From positions 620,001-684,000 of the forward strand of contig NZ_WTYR01000001.1 of NCBI RefSeq assembly GCF_009827575.1: a stretch of DNA of 64,000 nt, written 5' to 3'. The DNA is from Alteriqipengyuania halimionae. GTDB taxonomy: Bacteria; Pseudomonadota; Alphaproteobacteria; Sphingomonadales; Sphingomonadaceae. The notes beneath the pieces were generated by a model. It was not told the DNA's origin. It searched no databases and worked only from the letters and a program-made list of their open reading frames with translations. This document shows, in pieces, positions 56,126-64,000 of the stretch (its first letter is position 1; each line of letters opens with the position of its first letter). Position numbers and translations under genes: made by a program.

Positions 56126-57085
56126 ATGGCAGTTCACACAACCAAGATGCTCATCATCGGCTCGGGCCCGGCGGGGCTTTCGGCCGCGATCTATGGCGCG
56201 CGTGCGGGGATGAAGCCCATCGTCGTGCAGGGCATCCAGCCCGGCGGCCAGCTGACCATCACCACCGATGTCGAGAATTATCCCGGCTTCCGCGACGTGG
56301 TGCAGGGCCCATGGCTGATGCAGGAAATGCAGGCCCAGGCCGAACATGTCGGCACGCGGATGATGTGGGACACGATCACCGAAGTGGTGATGGACCAAGG
56401 CAGCCCGTTCCGCGCGATCGGCGATGGCGGCGACGAATATGTCGGCGATACGCTGGTGATCGCAACCGGTGCGCAGGCCAAGTGGCTCTCGGTCCCTGGC
56501 GAAGCCGAACTGGGCGGCAAGGGCGTGTCGGCCTGCGCCACCTGCGACGGGTTCTTCTATCGCGGCAAGAAGGTGGCGGTGATCGGCGGCGGCAACACCG
56601 CGGTCGAGGAAGCGCTCTACCTCACCAACCATTCGGACGACGTCACGCTGATCCACCGCCGCGACGAATTGCGCAGCGAGAAGATCCTGCAGGATCGCCT
56701 GTTCGCCAGCGACAAGATCACGCCCATGTGGAACAAGGTCGTCGAAAGGTTCGAGGGAGAAGGCAAGCTCACCCACCTCGTGCTGCGCGACACCGAGACA
56801 GGCGAGGAATCGACGCTCGACGTCGATGGCGCTTTCGTCGCGATCGGCCATGCGCCGGCGACCGAGCTGTTCAAGGGCAAGCTGCCGATGGACGACAGCG
56901 GCTATCTGCTGATCGAGCCGGGCACGCCGAAAACCTCGATCCCCGGCGTGTTCGCGTGCGGCGACGTGATGGACCACACCTATCGCCAGGCGGTGACCGC
57001 GGCGGGTACGGGTTGCATGGCCGCGCTCGATGCCGAACGGTTCCTCGCGACGGTGGAATTCGCCGCTCAGGAAGCGGCGGAGTAA
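56126..57085 (+). CDS. trxB: Thioredoxin-disulfide reductase
   Basis: FAD/NADPH enzyme reducing thioredoxin. FAD motif GSGPAGLSAAIYGARAG at the start, redox site CATC (137-140), NADPH motif VIGGGNTAVEEALYL and C-terminal GVFACGDVMD. 319 aa from ATG 56126; an ACGGA ribosome site lies upstream. Convergent with the XrtA hydrolase gene. Confidence 0.95.
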   Translation: MAVHTTKMLIIGSGPAGLSAAIYGARAGMKPIVVQGIQPGGQLTITTDVENYPGFRDVVQGPWLMQEMQAQAEHVGTRMMWDTITEVVMDQGSPFRAIGDGGDEYVGDTLVIATGAQAKWLSVPGEAELGGKGVSACATCDGFFYRGKKVAVIGGGNTAVEEALYLTNHSDDVTLIHRRDELRSEKILQDRLFASDKITPMWNKVVERFEGEGKLTHLVLRDTETGEESTLDVDGAFVAIGHAPATELFKGKLPMDDSGYLLIEPGTPKTSIPGVFACGDVMDHTYRQAVTAAGTGCMAALDAERFLATVEFAAQEAAE

Positions 57086-57094
57086 GTCAAGAAG

Positions 57095-57865
57095 CTATCG
57101 GCTTTCCAATAGCTTGAGCAGTTTTCGTTCGAGCCATTCGAGGCTCTCGGGTTCGACGAAGGCGTGCGTGGCCTTGGCGCAGGTCATGAGCCGCTTGTCG
57201 CGCTTGGGCCACGATCCGCGAAACTGTTGGCCGGTGCGGTCGCGTCCCGCAATGAGGATCGCGACCGGGCCGTCGAACCGCGCGAGGCCTTCGCGCATGT
57301 TGGCGGCAACACCGCTGGCCTTGGGGGCCGGGCGCAGCATTTCGATCACCGATTTGAGCGCCGCAACGAGGTTCACCTCACCGCGCAGCACCCGCTTGAT
57401 CGCCGAGCCGCTTTTCAAACGATTGCGGTAATGCGCGCGCAGCGCATGCGGCGCGGCGTCTTCGGTGTCGAAGGTCCATGGATTGCCGAGCGCAAGCGCA
57501 TCGGCCCCGCCGCCGCTTTCGAGCATCAGCAGGCTCGCCGCATCGCAATTGCCGAAGGCGACCACGCGATCGAGGTGAGGCGCGGTTTTGCGGAAGGCGG
57601 CAAGCGCGCCCGCCAGATCGGCCCCGCTTTCGCGGAAGCCAGCGTGGTTGCCTTCGCTCTCGCCGATTCCGCGCCGATCGTAGCGGAATGCCGGGAAGCC
57701 GCGTTTGGCCATCCGCGCCGCGAGCCGGGCATTAACGCCCGCCGGTCCCGAGCGGATTTCATTGCCGCCCGATACGATCAGCAGCCCCGTCCTGCCGTCG
57801 GCCGCGTCGATGGTGGCGACGCATTGCGCGCCTTCGACCGGGAAGGTGAGGTGGGTCCGGCTCAT
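57095..57865 (-). CDS. Exosortase A system-associated hydrolase 1
   Basis: Alpha/beta-hydrolase-like protein found with XrtA (exosortase A) exopolysaccharide loci; reaction unknown. FDYDRRGIGESEG-type segment (FRYDRRGIGESEG) and the elbow GNCDAA, where the usual nucleophile Ser/Cys context is seen. 256 aa. ATG 57865 overlaps the hydrolase 2 stop by 4 nt. Last gene of the leftward XrtA unit. Confidence 0.85.
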   Translation of the reverse strand: MSRTHLTFPVEGAQCVATIDAADGRTGLLIVSGGNEIRSGPAGVNARLAARMAKRGFPAFRYDRRGIGESEGNHAGFRESGADLAGALAAFRKTAPHLDRVVAFGNCDAASLLMLESGGGADALALGNPWTFDTEDAAPHALRAHYRNRLKSGSAIKRVLRGEVNLVAALKSVIEMLRPAPKASGVAANMREGLARFDGPVAILIAGRDRTGQQFRGSWPKRDKRLMTCAKATHAFVEPESLEWLERKLLKLLESR

Positions 57866-58530
57866 GACGCCAGCGCCATGGTGATGAAGGCGGCGAGGGC
57901 ATCGGCCTGTTCGGGATCGTCGCCAGGTTCGGCGCGCAGCCACATTCCGCCGCCGCCGATCGCGTCCTGCGCAATCGTGGAGAGGCGGGGGCGAGCGGGA
58001 ATGTTGCGCCTGCCTAGGCCGGCGATCATCAAGGGCCCGAGCCGGTAGCCGCCGAGGTCGAGGCCGTCGCTTTTCCCGCGTTCGAGCAGGCTGGTGGCCG
58101 TCTCCTCGCGCCCGGCTTCGCGCGATGCGATGGTGCGGGCGCGCAGCAAGCGCTTCAGCACCGAGGTGCCGTGGATCGGAGCGTAAATCCAGCCGGGCAG
58201 ATGGACGGGTATGAGCAGCGCCCCGCCGCGCACGCCCAGGACATGAGTCGCGCCGAAATCCTCCGCCGCGTGCGTGGTGGCTCGCTGCCAGCTTTCAGCG
58301 TCCTGTTCGGCCAAGTCGGCGGCACTCTCATTGGTGCCCGGCAGGTCGATCAGGAAGCTGTCTACCCCGGCGCCGTCGAGCCGCCGCATCGTCTCGACCA
58401 GCAGGCGGCGCAGCGTGTGCATCTCGTCGAACAGCGGCGGGACGATCAGCAGCCGGTGCTCGCGACGGCGATCGAAAGCGAAGATGTGTTCGGGCGTCTC
58501 GCTGCCCGCTGCGGTGTAGCTCGCGATCAA
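57862..58530 (-). CDS. Exosortase A system-associated hydrolase 2
   Basis: Second XrtA-linked hydrolase-like protein; exact function unknown. Family features: RLLIVPPLFDEMHTLRRLLVETMRRLD, DLPGTNES and HVLGVRGGALLIP. The elbow lacks a clear Ser nucleophile. TTG 58530 overlaps the ACP stop (TTGA), matching the 4 nt overlap style of this operon; GTG 58545 is the alternative. About 222 aa. Confidence 0.8.
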   Translation of the reverse strand: MIASYTAAGSETPEHIFAFDRRREHRLLIVPPLFDEMHTLRRLLVETMRRLDGAGVDSFLIDLPGTNESAADLAEQDAESWQRATTHAAEDFGATHVLGVRGGALLIPVHLPGWIYAPIHGTSVLKRLLRARTIASREAGREETATSLLERGKSDGLDLGGYRLGPLMIAGLGRRNIPARPRLSTIAQDAIGGGGMWLRAEPGDDPEQADALAAFITMALAS

Positions 58531-58847
58531 GCCGCCGCGTCGCACTTGGCGCGCACGAAACTGCGCAGCCCGCCATAAGTCTCGAGCATTTCGCCATCGA
58601 CATCCTCGTCGTCGATCACGATACCGAAGCGGTCCTCGATCTCGGTCAGCAGCGTGGCGACGGCCTGGCTGTCGAGTTCGGGAAGATGGCCGAACAGGCC
58701 GGTATCGGCGTCGAAGGCGGCCACACGCTCGGCATCGAGGCCAAGGACATCGGCCAGCACGGCGCGAAGCCTGGTGTCGATCGCATCATCGGCGCTCGCC
58801 GTATTGGGCGAAACCGGGGTCACATCGTTGGCGGTGGTGGCGGCCAT
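58527..58847 (-). CDS. Acyl carrier protein of the XrtA locus (internal start of a longer frame)
   Basis: Phosphopantetheine-carrier protein distinct from AcpP; Ser60 of LPELDSQAVATLL is the likely attachment site. ATG 58847 has its own ribosome site (GGAG, 5 nt spacing), so a separate 106 aa product is expected. However, the upstream FemAB/GNAT frame runs into it with no stop codon, so a fused product is also possible (see next entry). It probably accepts acyl groups from the AMP ligase at 59960. Confidence 0.75.
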   Translation of the reverse strand: MAATTANDVTPVSPNTASADDAIDTRLRAVLADVLGLDAERVAAFDADTGLFGHLPELDSQAVATLLTEIEDRFGIVIDDEDVDGEMLETYGGLRSFVRAKCDAAA

Positions 58848-59885
58848 GCTTGCTCCATCAGCGGTGTCCGCGCGCCTGTAACGGGGCTTTTCGGCGCCGA
58901 CAAGTCGCGCTTGGACCGCGCGTTTGGCGATCCGCGGCCGGTTTGCGGGGCGGGCGGGGTCGAGCGCATCGATCCGGTAGCGCGGGCGCTGGCGCTCCAT
59001 CCAGTCGCGCTTGTAGCGATCGTCGCCGGTACCGAAGTCGACCATGGCGACGCGATCGTCGTCGATCGCATGACGCATCAACGCCGCCGTCAACACCGTG
59101 CCGGGGGACAGGTGGTCGAATCCGGGCAGATGCGCGAGCTTGTGGATGAAGGCGGTGCCATGTTCGACCGTCCAGATCTGCGCCGCGACCGGCTCATCGT
59201 CCTTGTACGCCATCCCGAAGCGCAATCGGCCGGCGTCGGCCTCGCGATGGCAGAATGCCTGCCAGAATGCCTGCGAGGCTTCCTCGGGCTTCCAGCTGGC
59301 GGCGTAGATGCGCTCGTAATGCTCCCAGTCCCCGGCGCCCGGCGCGCGCCTGACGTGAGTGCGAAGTTTGGAAGCCTTGCGCGCCAGCGTGGTGCGCAGC
59401 CGCCCGGGGCGCGCGGCGAGATAAGCATCGTAGTTTCGCCCGGCGAGGTCGAGCACGTGGTTGGTATCGTCCTGCATGCCGCGAACAGACCATCCCGCCT
59501 GTTCGAGCGCCGCATGCACCGCCGCCGCCTCGCCGCACTCGTTCGGCACGTGGTCGAGCCGCACGCGGGCGAAGCGCCCCCGCAGGTCGCGCGCGATCGC
59601 CAGCAATCCTTCGGAGAGCGCCTCCGGTCGCGCGGTCAGCGGCCGCGCGGTGAAGCTGTAGAAATTGGCCAGTGCGATTGCCGTCTTGCCGTCACTTGCA
59701 AGTGGCCAGACCACCGCGCGCTCGCCTGCCGGATAGAGCGCGATACATGGCGTCAGTCCGCAATACCGGGCGAGCAATGCCCACCATTCGGGCCGGTCGA
59801 AGGGTGTGCGCGCCTGTGCCAAAGCGGCAGCCGCGCGTGGATCGGCTTGCAGTTTGCCGATATCGTCGAAATACTCGATTTCGAT
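58527..59885 (-). CDS. FemAB/GNAT-type protein fused in frame to an acyl carrier protein
   Basis: XrtA-locus acyltransferase-like protein of the FemAB/GNAT fold. Visible: TPFDRPEWWALLARY, NHVLDLAGRNYDAYLAARP, IYAASWKPEEASQ, PVAAQIWTVEHGTAFIHKLAH and DFGTGDDRYKRDWM, the normal motif order. After about 345 residues the frame continues without a stop into a complete ACP domain. The 5' end is uncertain: no ATG, GTG or TTG lies near the expected start; GGGGGA is followed after 6 nt by ATC at 59885, and TTG 59822 would cut the N-terminus. The coordinates use ATC 59885 as a best guess. Confidence 0.65.
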   Translation of the reverse strand: MEIEYFDDIGKLQADPRAAAALAQARTPFDRPEWWALLARYCGLTPCIALYPAGERAVVWPLASDGKTAIALANFYSFTARPLTARPEALSEGLLAIARDLRGRFARVRLDHVPNECGEAAAVHAALEQAGWSVRGMQDDTNHVLDLAGRNYDAYLAARPGRLRTTLARKASKLRTHVRRAPGAGDWEHYERIYAASWKPEEASQAFWQAFCHREADAGRLRFGMAYKDDEPVAAQIWTVEHGTAFIHKLAHLPGFDHLSPGTVLTAALMRHAIDDDRVAMVDFGTGDDRYKRDWMERQRPRYRIDALDPARPANRPRIAKRAVQARLVGAEKPRYRRADTADGASMAATTANDVTPVSPNTASADDAIDTRLRAVLADVLGLDAERVAAFDADTGLFGHLPELDSQAVATLLTEIEDRFGIVIDDEDVDGEMLETYGGLRSFVRAKCDAAA

Positions 59886-59959
59886 TGTCGTTCCCCCGCC
59901 AGAAAGGCCCTTTCCTGCGACCTCTACCGCCTTCGCGCCCGCTCGACCACCTCGCTCTG

Positions 59960-61420
59960 ATGGGCCAGCCCGATGCGGTGGCGCTGCGTCTGCGCGACGT
60001 CGTGCTGACCTATGCCGAGCTGGAAGGCAATGTCGCGCGTCTGGCCGCCTGGCTGACGTCACGCGTGAAGGGGAAAGGCGCGCGGGTCGCAAGCTGGGCG
60101 TCGAAGAGCAGGCTGACCTGCCTGATGCCGCTGGCGGCGGCCCGCGCCGGCCTGGTCCATGTGCCGATCAACCCGTTGCTCAAGCGCGCGCAGGTTGCCC
60201 ACATCCTGCGCGATAGCGGCGCATCGCTGCTGGTCGGCAATGCGGCGCGGTTGGCCACGCTGGGCCCGGAAGATTTCGGCGGCATCGTCAGCGTCGAGGA
60301 AGCGGCACTGGGCGAGGCCGACACGATCGGCGACGGGCTCGAACCGGGAGAAGCGGCGCCGGACGATCTGGCCGCGCTGCTCTATACCAGCGGCTCGACC
60401 GGGCGGCCCAAGGGGGTGATGCTGAGCCACGCCAATCTGTGGCTGGGCGCGGAAAGCGTCGCGCAATACCTGCATCTTGCGCGGTCCGACCGGGTGCTTG
60501 GCGTCATGCCGCTGAGCTTCGATTACGGGCAGAACCAGCTGCTTTCGGCCTGGTATGCGGGGGCGAGCGTCGTTCCGCTCGATTACCTGTTTCCGCGCGA
60601 CCTTGCCAAGGCGGTCGAGAAGCATCGGATCACGACGCTGGGCGGGATGCCGCCGCTCTGGCACCAATTGCTCGGCGTGGAATGGAGCGACAGCGCCAAG
60701 GCTTCGCTCAGGCGCTTGACGAATACGGGCGGAGCGATGGGCGAAAAGCTCGTTCGTCGCCTGCGCGAAACCTTTCCCGCGGCCGATCTCTATTCGATGT
60801 ACGGGCTGACCGAGGCGTTCCGCGCCGCCTATCTAGATCCGGCGAAGATCGACGCCAAGCCGAACTCGGTCGGGCGCGCGGTGCCGCATGCCGAACTGTT
60901 CGTTCTCGACAAGGATGGCGGCCGGTGCGAGGCGGGCGAGGAAGGCGAACTGGTGCAATGCGGGCCGCTGGTGGCGCAGGGCTACTGGAACGCACCGGAG
61001 AAGACCGCCGAACGTTTCCGCGCCGCGCCTGTATTTTCGGAATTCGGCGGGATGGCGGTGTGGTCGGGCGACCGGATGGTGCGCGATCGCGAGGGGGACC
61101 TCCATTTCGTCGCGCGGGACGATGCGATGATCAAGTCGTCGGGCAACCGGATCAGCCCGCAGGAGATCGAGGAGGCGGCGCTGGCGACCGGGCTGGTGTC
61201 GCAAGCGATGGCGTTCGGAATTGCCGACGAGGCGCTTGGCCACCGCATTGCGCTGGTCGTATCCGCGCCTTCTGATATTACCGCGGAACTATCCGACAAG
61301 TTGCGAAAAGGACTGCCGAATTTCATGCACCCGCATGTTCTGGAATGGCGCGAGGCACTGCCGCAAACGCCCAATGGGAAGCTCGACCGGACCCGCGTGA
61401 AAGGCGAATTGACGTCATGA
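59960..61420 (+). CDS. Acyl-CoA ligase (AMP-forming), exosortase A system-associated
   Basis: Adenylate-forming enzyme that probably activates an acyl group and loads the adjacent ACP. AMP-binding motifs: LLYTSGSTGRPKGVMLSH, TNTGGAMG, YSMYGLTEAFRAAYL, WSGDRMVRD, and the C-terminal lysine in TPNGKLDRT. ATG 59960 gives 486 aa; homologue-like sequence (RPLDHLAL) extends upstream, so CTG 59915, which has AGAAAGG 7 nt upstream, may be the true start. It overlaps the PLP decarboxylase start by 4 nt. Confidence 0.88.
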   Translation: MGQPDAVALRLRDVVLTYAELEGNVARLAAWLTSRVKGKGARVASWASKSRLTCLMPLAAARAGLVHVPINPLLKRAQVAHILRDSGASLLVGNAARLATLGPEDFGGIVSVEEAALGEADTIGDGLEPGEAAPDDLAALLYTSGSTGRPKGVMLSHANLWLGAESVAQYLHLARSDRVLGVMPLSFDYGQNQLLSAWYAGASVVPLDYLFPRDLAKAVEKHRITTLGGMPPLWHQLLGVEWSDSAKASLRRLTNTGGAMGEKLVRRLRETFPAADLYSMYGLTEAFRAAYLDPAKIDAKPNSVGRAVPHAELFVLDKDGGRCEAGEEGELVQCGPLVAQGYWNAPEKTAERFRAAPVFSEFGGMAVWSGDRMVRDREGDLHFVARDDAMIKSSGNRISPQEIEEAALATGLVSQAMAFGIADEALGHRIALVVSAPSDITAELSDKLRKGLPNFMHPHVLEWREALPQTPNGKLDRTRVKGELTS

Positions 61421-62637
61421 AGCCAACAGGACCGATACCGGGGCATTATGCCAGCACTGACAATGGCTTGCGCATTGCAGGTGCCACACCGTCGAGCCTC
61501 GTCGAGCAGGCGGGCGCGACGCCGCTGTTCGTTTACGACCGGGCGGCCATCACCGATCGCATCGCCGCGCTCCGGTCCGCCATTCCTTCAAGGATTGAAG
61601 TGAATTATGCAGTAAAGGCAAACCCCTGGCCCGATCTTCTTGAATTCATCGAGCCTTTGGTCGACGGCTTCGACATCGCCTCGATCGGGGAATGGGCGCT
61701 GCTCGACGAGGCCGGAATCGACGCCGCGCGAACCAGCTTCGCCGGGCCGGGCAAGCGGGACGAGGAACTGGAGATCGCGATTGCTGCCGGGGTTACCCTC
61801 AATTGCGAAAGCGCAGGCGAGGCCGGTCGTGCGCTGGCGATCGGCGAGCGCCTCGACACGGCGCCGAAAATGGCGATCCGGGTCAATCCCGATTTCGAAT
61901 TGCGCGGCTCGGGCATGAAGATGTCGGGCGGGGCCAAGGTGTTCGGCGTCGATGCCGACAAGGCGGCGGCGCTGGCGCGTCGCGTCGTCGATGCCGGGTG
62001 CGAATGGCAGGGATTCCACATCTTCGCCGGGAGCCAGTCGCTCGATGCCGGGGCGATTGCCGAGGCGCAGCGCAACACGATCGCACTGGCGAGCAGGCTG
62101 GCCGACGAAGCGGGAGTGCCGCTGCCCAAGCTCAATCTGGGCGGCGGGTTCGGCATTCCCTATTTCGCGGGCGACGAACCGCTCGATCTCGAAGCGGTGG
62201 GCGAGGGTCTGCACGAAACCGCAGCAGTGGACGTGCTGCCCGATACGCGGCTGGTGCTCGAACTCGGTCGCTATCTCGTGGGCGAGGCGGGGGTCTATTT
62301 GACGCGTGTGGTCGACCGCAAGGAAAGCCAGGGCGAAACCTTCTTGGTGGTCGATGGCGGGCTCCATCACCAGCTTGCCGCCAGCGGCAATTTCGGCGCG
62401 GTGGTCAAGCGCAATTACCCGGTCGCCGTGGTCGAACGCTCTTCGGATGCGCCCGAGGAGGTGGTCCACATCTGCGGTTGCCTGTGCACCCCGCTCGATC
62501 GCCTGGCCACGCAGGTCGAATTGCCCCGCGCTGAAGTGGGCGACCTGATCGCGATTTTCTGCGCCGGAGCCTATGGCGCGACCGCCAGCCCGATGCACTT
62601 CCTCGGCCATGGCCCGGCGCGGGAAATGCTGGTATAG
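61417..62637 (+). CDS. PLP-dependent decarboxylase, exosortase A system-associated
   Basis: Fold-type III PLP enzyme of the diaminopimelate/ornithine decarboxylase family, the form found only in XrtA loci; substrate unknown. PLP lysine in NYAVKANPW, HIFAGSQ, GGGFGIPYF, LELGRYLVG and the C-terminal CGCLCTPLD. 406 aa. ATG 61417 overlaps the ligase stop (ATGA), so the two steps are probably sequential. Confidence 0.9.
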   Translation: MKPTGPIPGHYASTDNGLRIAGATPSSLVEQAGATPLFVYDRAAITDRIAALRSAIPSRIEVNYAVKANPWPDLLEFIEPLVDGFDIASIGEWALLDEAGIDAARTSFAGPGKRDEELEIAIAAGVTLNCESAGEAGRALAIGERLDTAPKMAIRVNPDFELRGSGMKMSGGAKVFGVDADKAAALARRVVDAGCEWQGFHIFAGSQSLDAGAIAEAQRNTIALASRLADEAGVPLPKLNLGGGFGIPYFAGDEPLDLEAVGEGLHETAAVDVLPDTRLVLELGRYLVGEAGVYLTRVVDRKESQGETFLVVDGGLHHQLAASGNFGAVVKRNYPVAVVERSSDAPEEVVHICGCLCTPLDRLATQVELPRAEVGDLIAIFCAGAYGATASPMHFLGHGPAREMLV

Positions 62638-62810
62638 CGTCCCGATCCGGGACTTGGGTGCAGAATTAGCGGGATTCCGGGCGCTGGAACTCCCACGGCT
62701 AACGCTATGTTCACCATTTTCGCCGATACGGCAGGCAGACAGAACCTGGTGCGGGGAGCGTCGCCTGGACAGGGCGGCGCGTGGAATGCCGGGAAAAGAG
62801 GTTTGAAAGA

Positions 62811-63455
62811 ATGACGATCCAACGTCGAATTGCCGCCATGATCGCGGTGTTGCTGGCTCCCTTCGCGCTGGCCGCATGCAGCACGACATCGGGCGCGCCC
62901 GAGCTGCCGCCGGCGAGCTTCGTTGCGCTGCAAGAAGGCCCGGGCGAGGAATATGTGATCGGCCCGCTCGACGAGCTGACGATCTTCGTCTGGCGCAATG
63001 AAGAGCTCGGCGCCAAGGTGCAGGTGCGGCCCGACGGGCGCATCACCACGCCGCTGATCCAGGACATGCCCGCGGTGGGCAAGACCCCGACCATGCTGGC
63101 CGAGGACATCAAGCTCGCGCTGTCGCAATATATCGAAGATCCGCTGGTCTCGGTGATCGTCAACAAGTTCGCCGGCACGTTCAGCCAGCAGATCCGCATC
63201 GTCGGGGCGACCGAAAAGCCCGCTTCGATCCCCTATCGTGCGAACATGACCGTGCTCGACGCGATGATCGCGGTCGGTGGCCTGTCGGAATATGCCAGTG
63301 GCAACAGGGCCAAGCTGATCCGCTTCGAAAAGCAGAGCGGGAAGCAGACCGAATACTCGCTGCGCCTGTCGGACTTGCTCAAGGAAGGCGACAGCAGTGC
63401 CAATGTGCTGCTGATGCCGGGCGATGTGATCATCATCCCGGAAAGTGCCTTCTGA
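62811..63455 (+). CDS. XrtA-system exopolysaccharide export lipoprotein (Wza-like)
   Basis: Outer membrane polysaccharide export protein. Lipoprotein signal with lipobox LAAC (Cys23), then the Poly_export domain (EYVIGPLDELTIFVWRNEEL, VRPDGRITTPLI) and a SLBB domain (IVGATEKPASIPY, VLDAMIAVGGL). 214 aa from ATG 62811; the upstream ribosome site is weak (AGAGG). The 173 nt before it probably holds the promoter of the export unit. Confidence 0.9.
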   Translation: MTIQRRIAAMIAVLLAPFALAACSTTSGAPELPPASFVALQEGPGEEYVIGPLDELTIFVWRNEELGAKVQVRPDGRITTPLIQDMPAVGKTPTMLAEDIKLALSQYIEDPLVSVIVNKFAGTFSQQIRIVGATEKPASIPYRANMTVLDAMIAVGGLSEYASGNRAKLIRFEKQSGKQTEYSLRLSDLLKEGDSSANVLLMPGDVIIIPESAF

Positions 63456-63483
63456 GGCCGGCCCTGGGGAACCGCACACGATC

Positions 63484-64000
63484 ATGAACGGCATGTCCTC
63501 CATATACGACGAGCTGCGCGCGGCGGCCTACACCGTCTGGCGACGGCGCTGGGTCGCGCTGGCGGTCGCCTGGGCGGTCTGCGTGCTGGGCTGGGTCGTC
63601 GTCGCGCTGATCCCGAACAGTTACGAATCGCGCAGCCGCATCCTGATCCAGCTCGAAGATCCGCTGGCCGAACAGGTCGGCATCGGGTTGCAGGATCGCC
63701 AGCGCGAAGTCGCGCGGGTGCGCCAGACGCTGACCGGTGCGCTCAACCTAGAAAAAGTCGTGCGTTCGACCCGTCTCGGCGAGAATGTCGATACGCCGCG
63801 CGAGATGGAGAGGGCGATCCTCGATCTGGCTGCCAACATCAAGGTGACCGCAGATCAGGACAATCTGTTCGAAATCACCGGGCAGAGCGGCGATCCGAGC
63901 CTGTCGGATTCGGAGAACGCGCTGCTCGCACAGGATGTCGTGCAGAAGATGATCGACATCTTCCGCGAGGAGAACATCGCCGGCGGTCGCGGAGAGCTGA
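63484..64000 (+). CDS. XrtA-system polysaccharide chain length determinant protein (partial, 3' end outside)
   Basis: Wzz-type membrane protein that sets polymer length and couples export to synthesis. Only the first 172 codons are in the window, open to the last base. One N-terminal membrane helix after YTVWRRRW (ALAVAWAVCVLGWVVVAL), then the start of the periplasmic Wzz domain (SYESRSRILIQLEDPLAEQ). Start ATG 63484, with ATG 63493 as alternative. It is 28 nt after the export lipoprotein gene. Confidence 0.85.
   Translation, partial: MNGMSSIYDELRAAAYTVWRRRWVALAVAWAVCVLGWVVVALIPNSYESRSRILIQLEDPLAEQVGIGLQDRQREVARVRQTLTGALNLEKVVRSTRLGENVDTPREMERAILDLAANIKVTADQDNLFEITGQSGDPSLSDSENALLAQDVVQKMIDIFREENIAGGRGEL

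Noticed and set aside
62639..62653. Six bp hairpin (GTCCCG/CGGGAC) after the PLP decarboxylase
   Set aside because: Short, with no T-run; could arise by chance in GC-rich DNA.

Overview
The window is about 64 kb of high-GC, densely packed chromosomal DNA. It most likely comes from an alphaproteobacterium of the order Sphingomonadales, probably an Erythrobacteraceae member (Erythrobacter, Qipengyuania or Altererythrobacter type). Four things support this: the order pyrH-frr-uppS-cdsA-dxr-rseP-bamA-skp-fabZ, with no lpxD/lpxA/lpxB between skp and fabZ as expected for lineages that use glycosphingolipids in place of LPS; an XrtA (exosortase A) exopolysaccharide locus; abundant TonB receptors; and many 1-4 nt stop/start overlaps. 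No rRNA, phage, IS element or CRISPR array was seen.

Region 1 (160-9567) is an envelope and translation superoperon: UMP kinase, ribosome recycling factor, undecaprenyl-PP synthase, CDP-DAG synthase, DXP reductoisomerase, the RseP protease, BamA, a Skp-like chaperone, FabZ and ribosomal protein L31. A 2OG-Fe(II) oxygenase, tRNA-His and a Leu/Glu-type dehydrogenase follow. Region 2 (11701-16542) is a tightly overlapping cytochrome c maturation operon, ccmC-D-E-F-G-H plus a CcmI-like TPR protein; kup comes next. Region 3 (18614-24942, minus strand) holds yciB, ftsY, mtaB, dapF, a GGDEF-EAL protein and an isopenicillin-N-synthase-like oxygenase.

Region 4 (25002-33822) is mixed. It has an EVE-domain protein, an SDR, CsbD behind a plausible EcfG-type stress promoter, an acetolactate-synthase-like TPP enzyme, an LplT-like MFS carrier, pgsA, a serine hydrolase fused to an NTF2-like domain, and oxyR. 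Region 5 (33819-41351) is housekeeping: rnd, aspS, a PA2169-type four-helix protein, acpP-fabF-mltG and a 2H phosphoesterase, tRNA-Met and a UVR-motif protein.

Region 6 (41515-45680) is the most unusual cassette: a TonB receptor, a YqcI/YcgG (GntA-like) putative heme N-hydroxylase, a DUF1989 protein and a DUF421 membrane protein. It may handle a guanidino compound. Region 7 has two tandem Crp/Fnr regulators, the NHEJ pair Ku-LigD, and a minus-strand operon of a His/Met-rich protein, a TonB receptor and a PepSY membrane protein that looks like a metal uptake unit. A tyrosine phosphatase and thioredoxin reductase follow.

Region 8 (57095-64000) is the first part of an XrtA exopolysaccharide and protein-sorting locus: two hydrolases, an acyl carrier protein in one continuous frame with a FemAB/GNAT protein, a divergent acyl-AMP ligase, a PLP decarboxylase, an export lipoprotein, and a chain-length protein cut by the window end.
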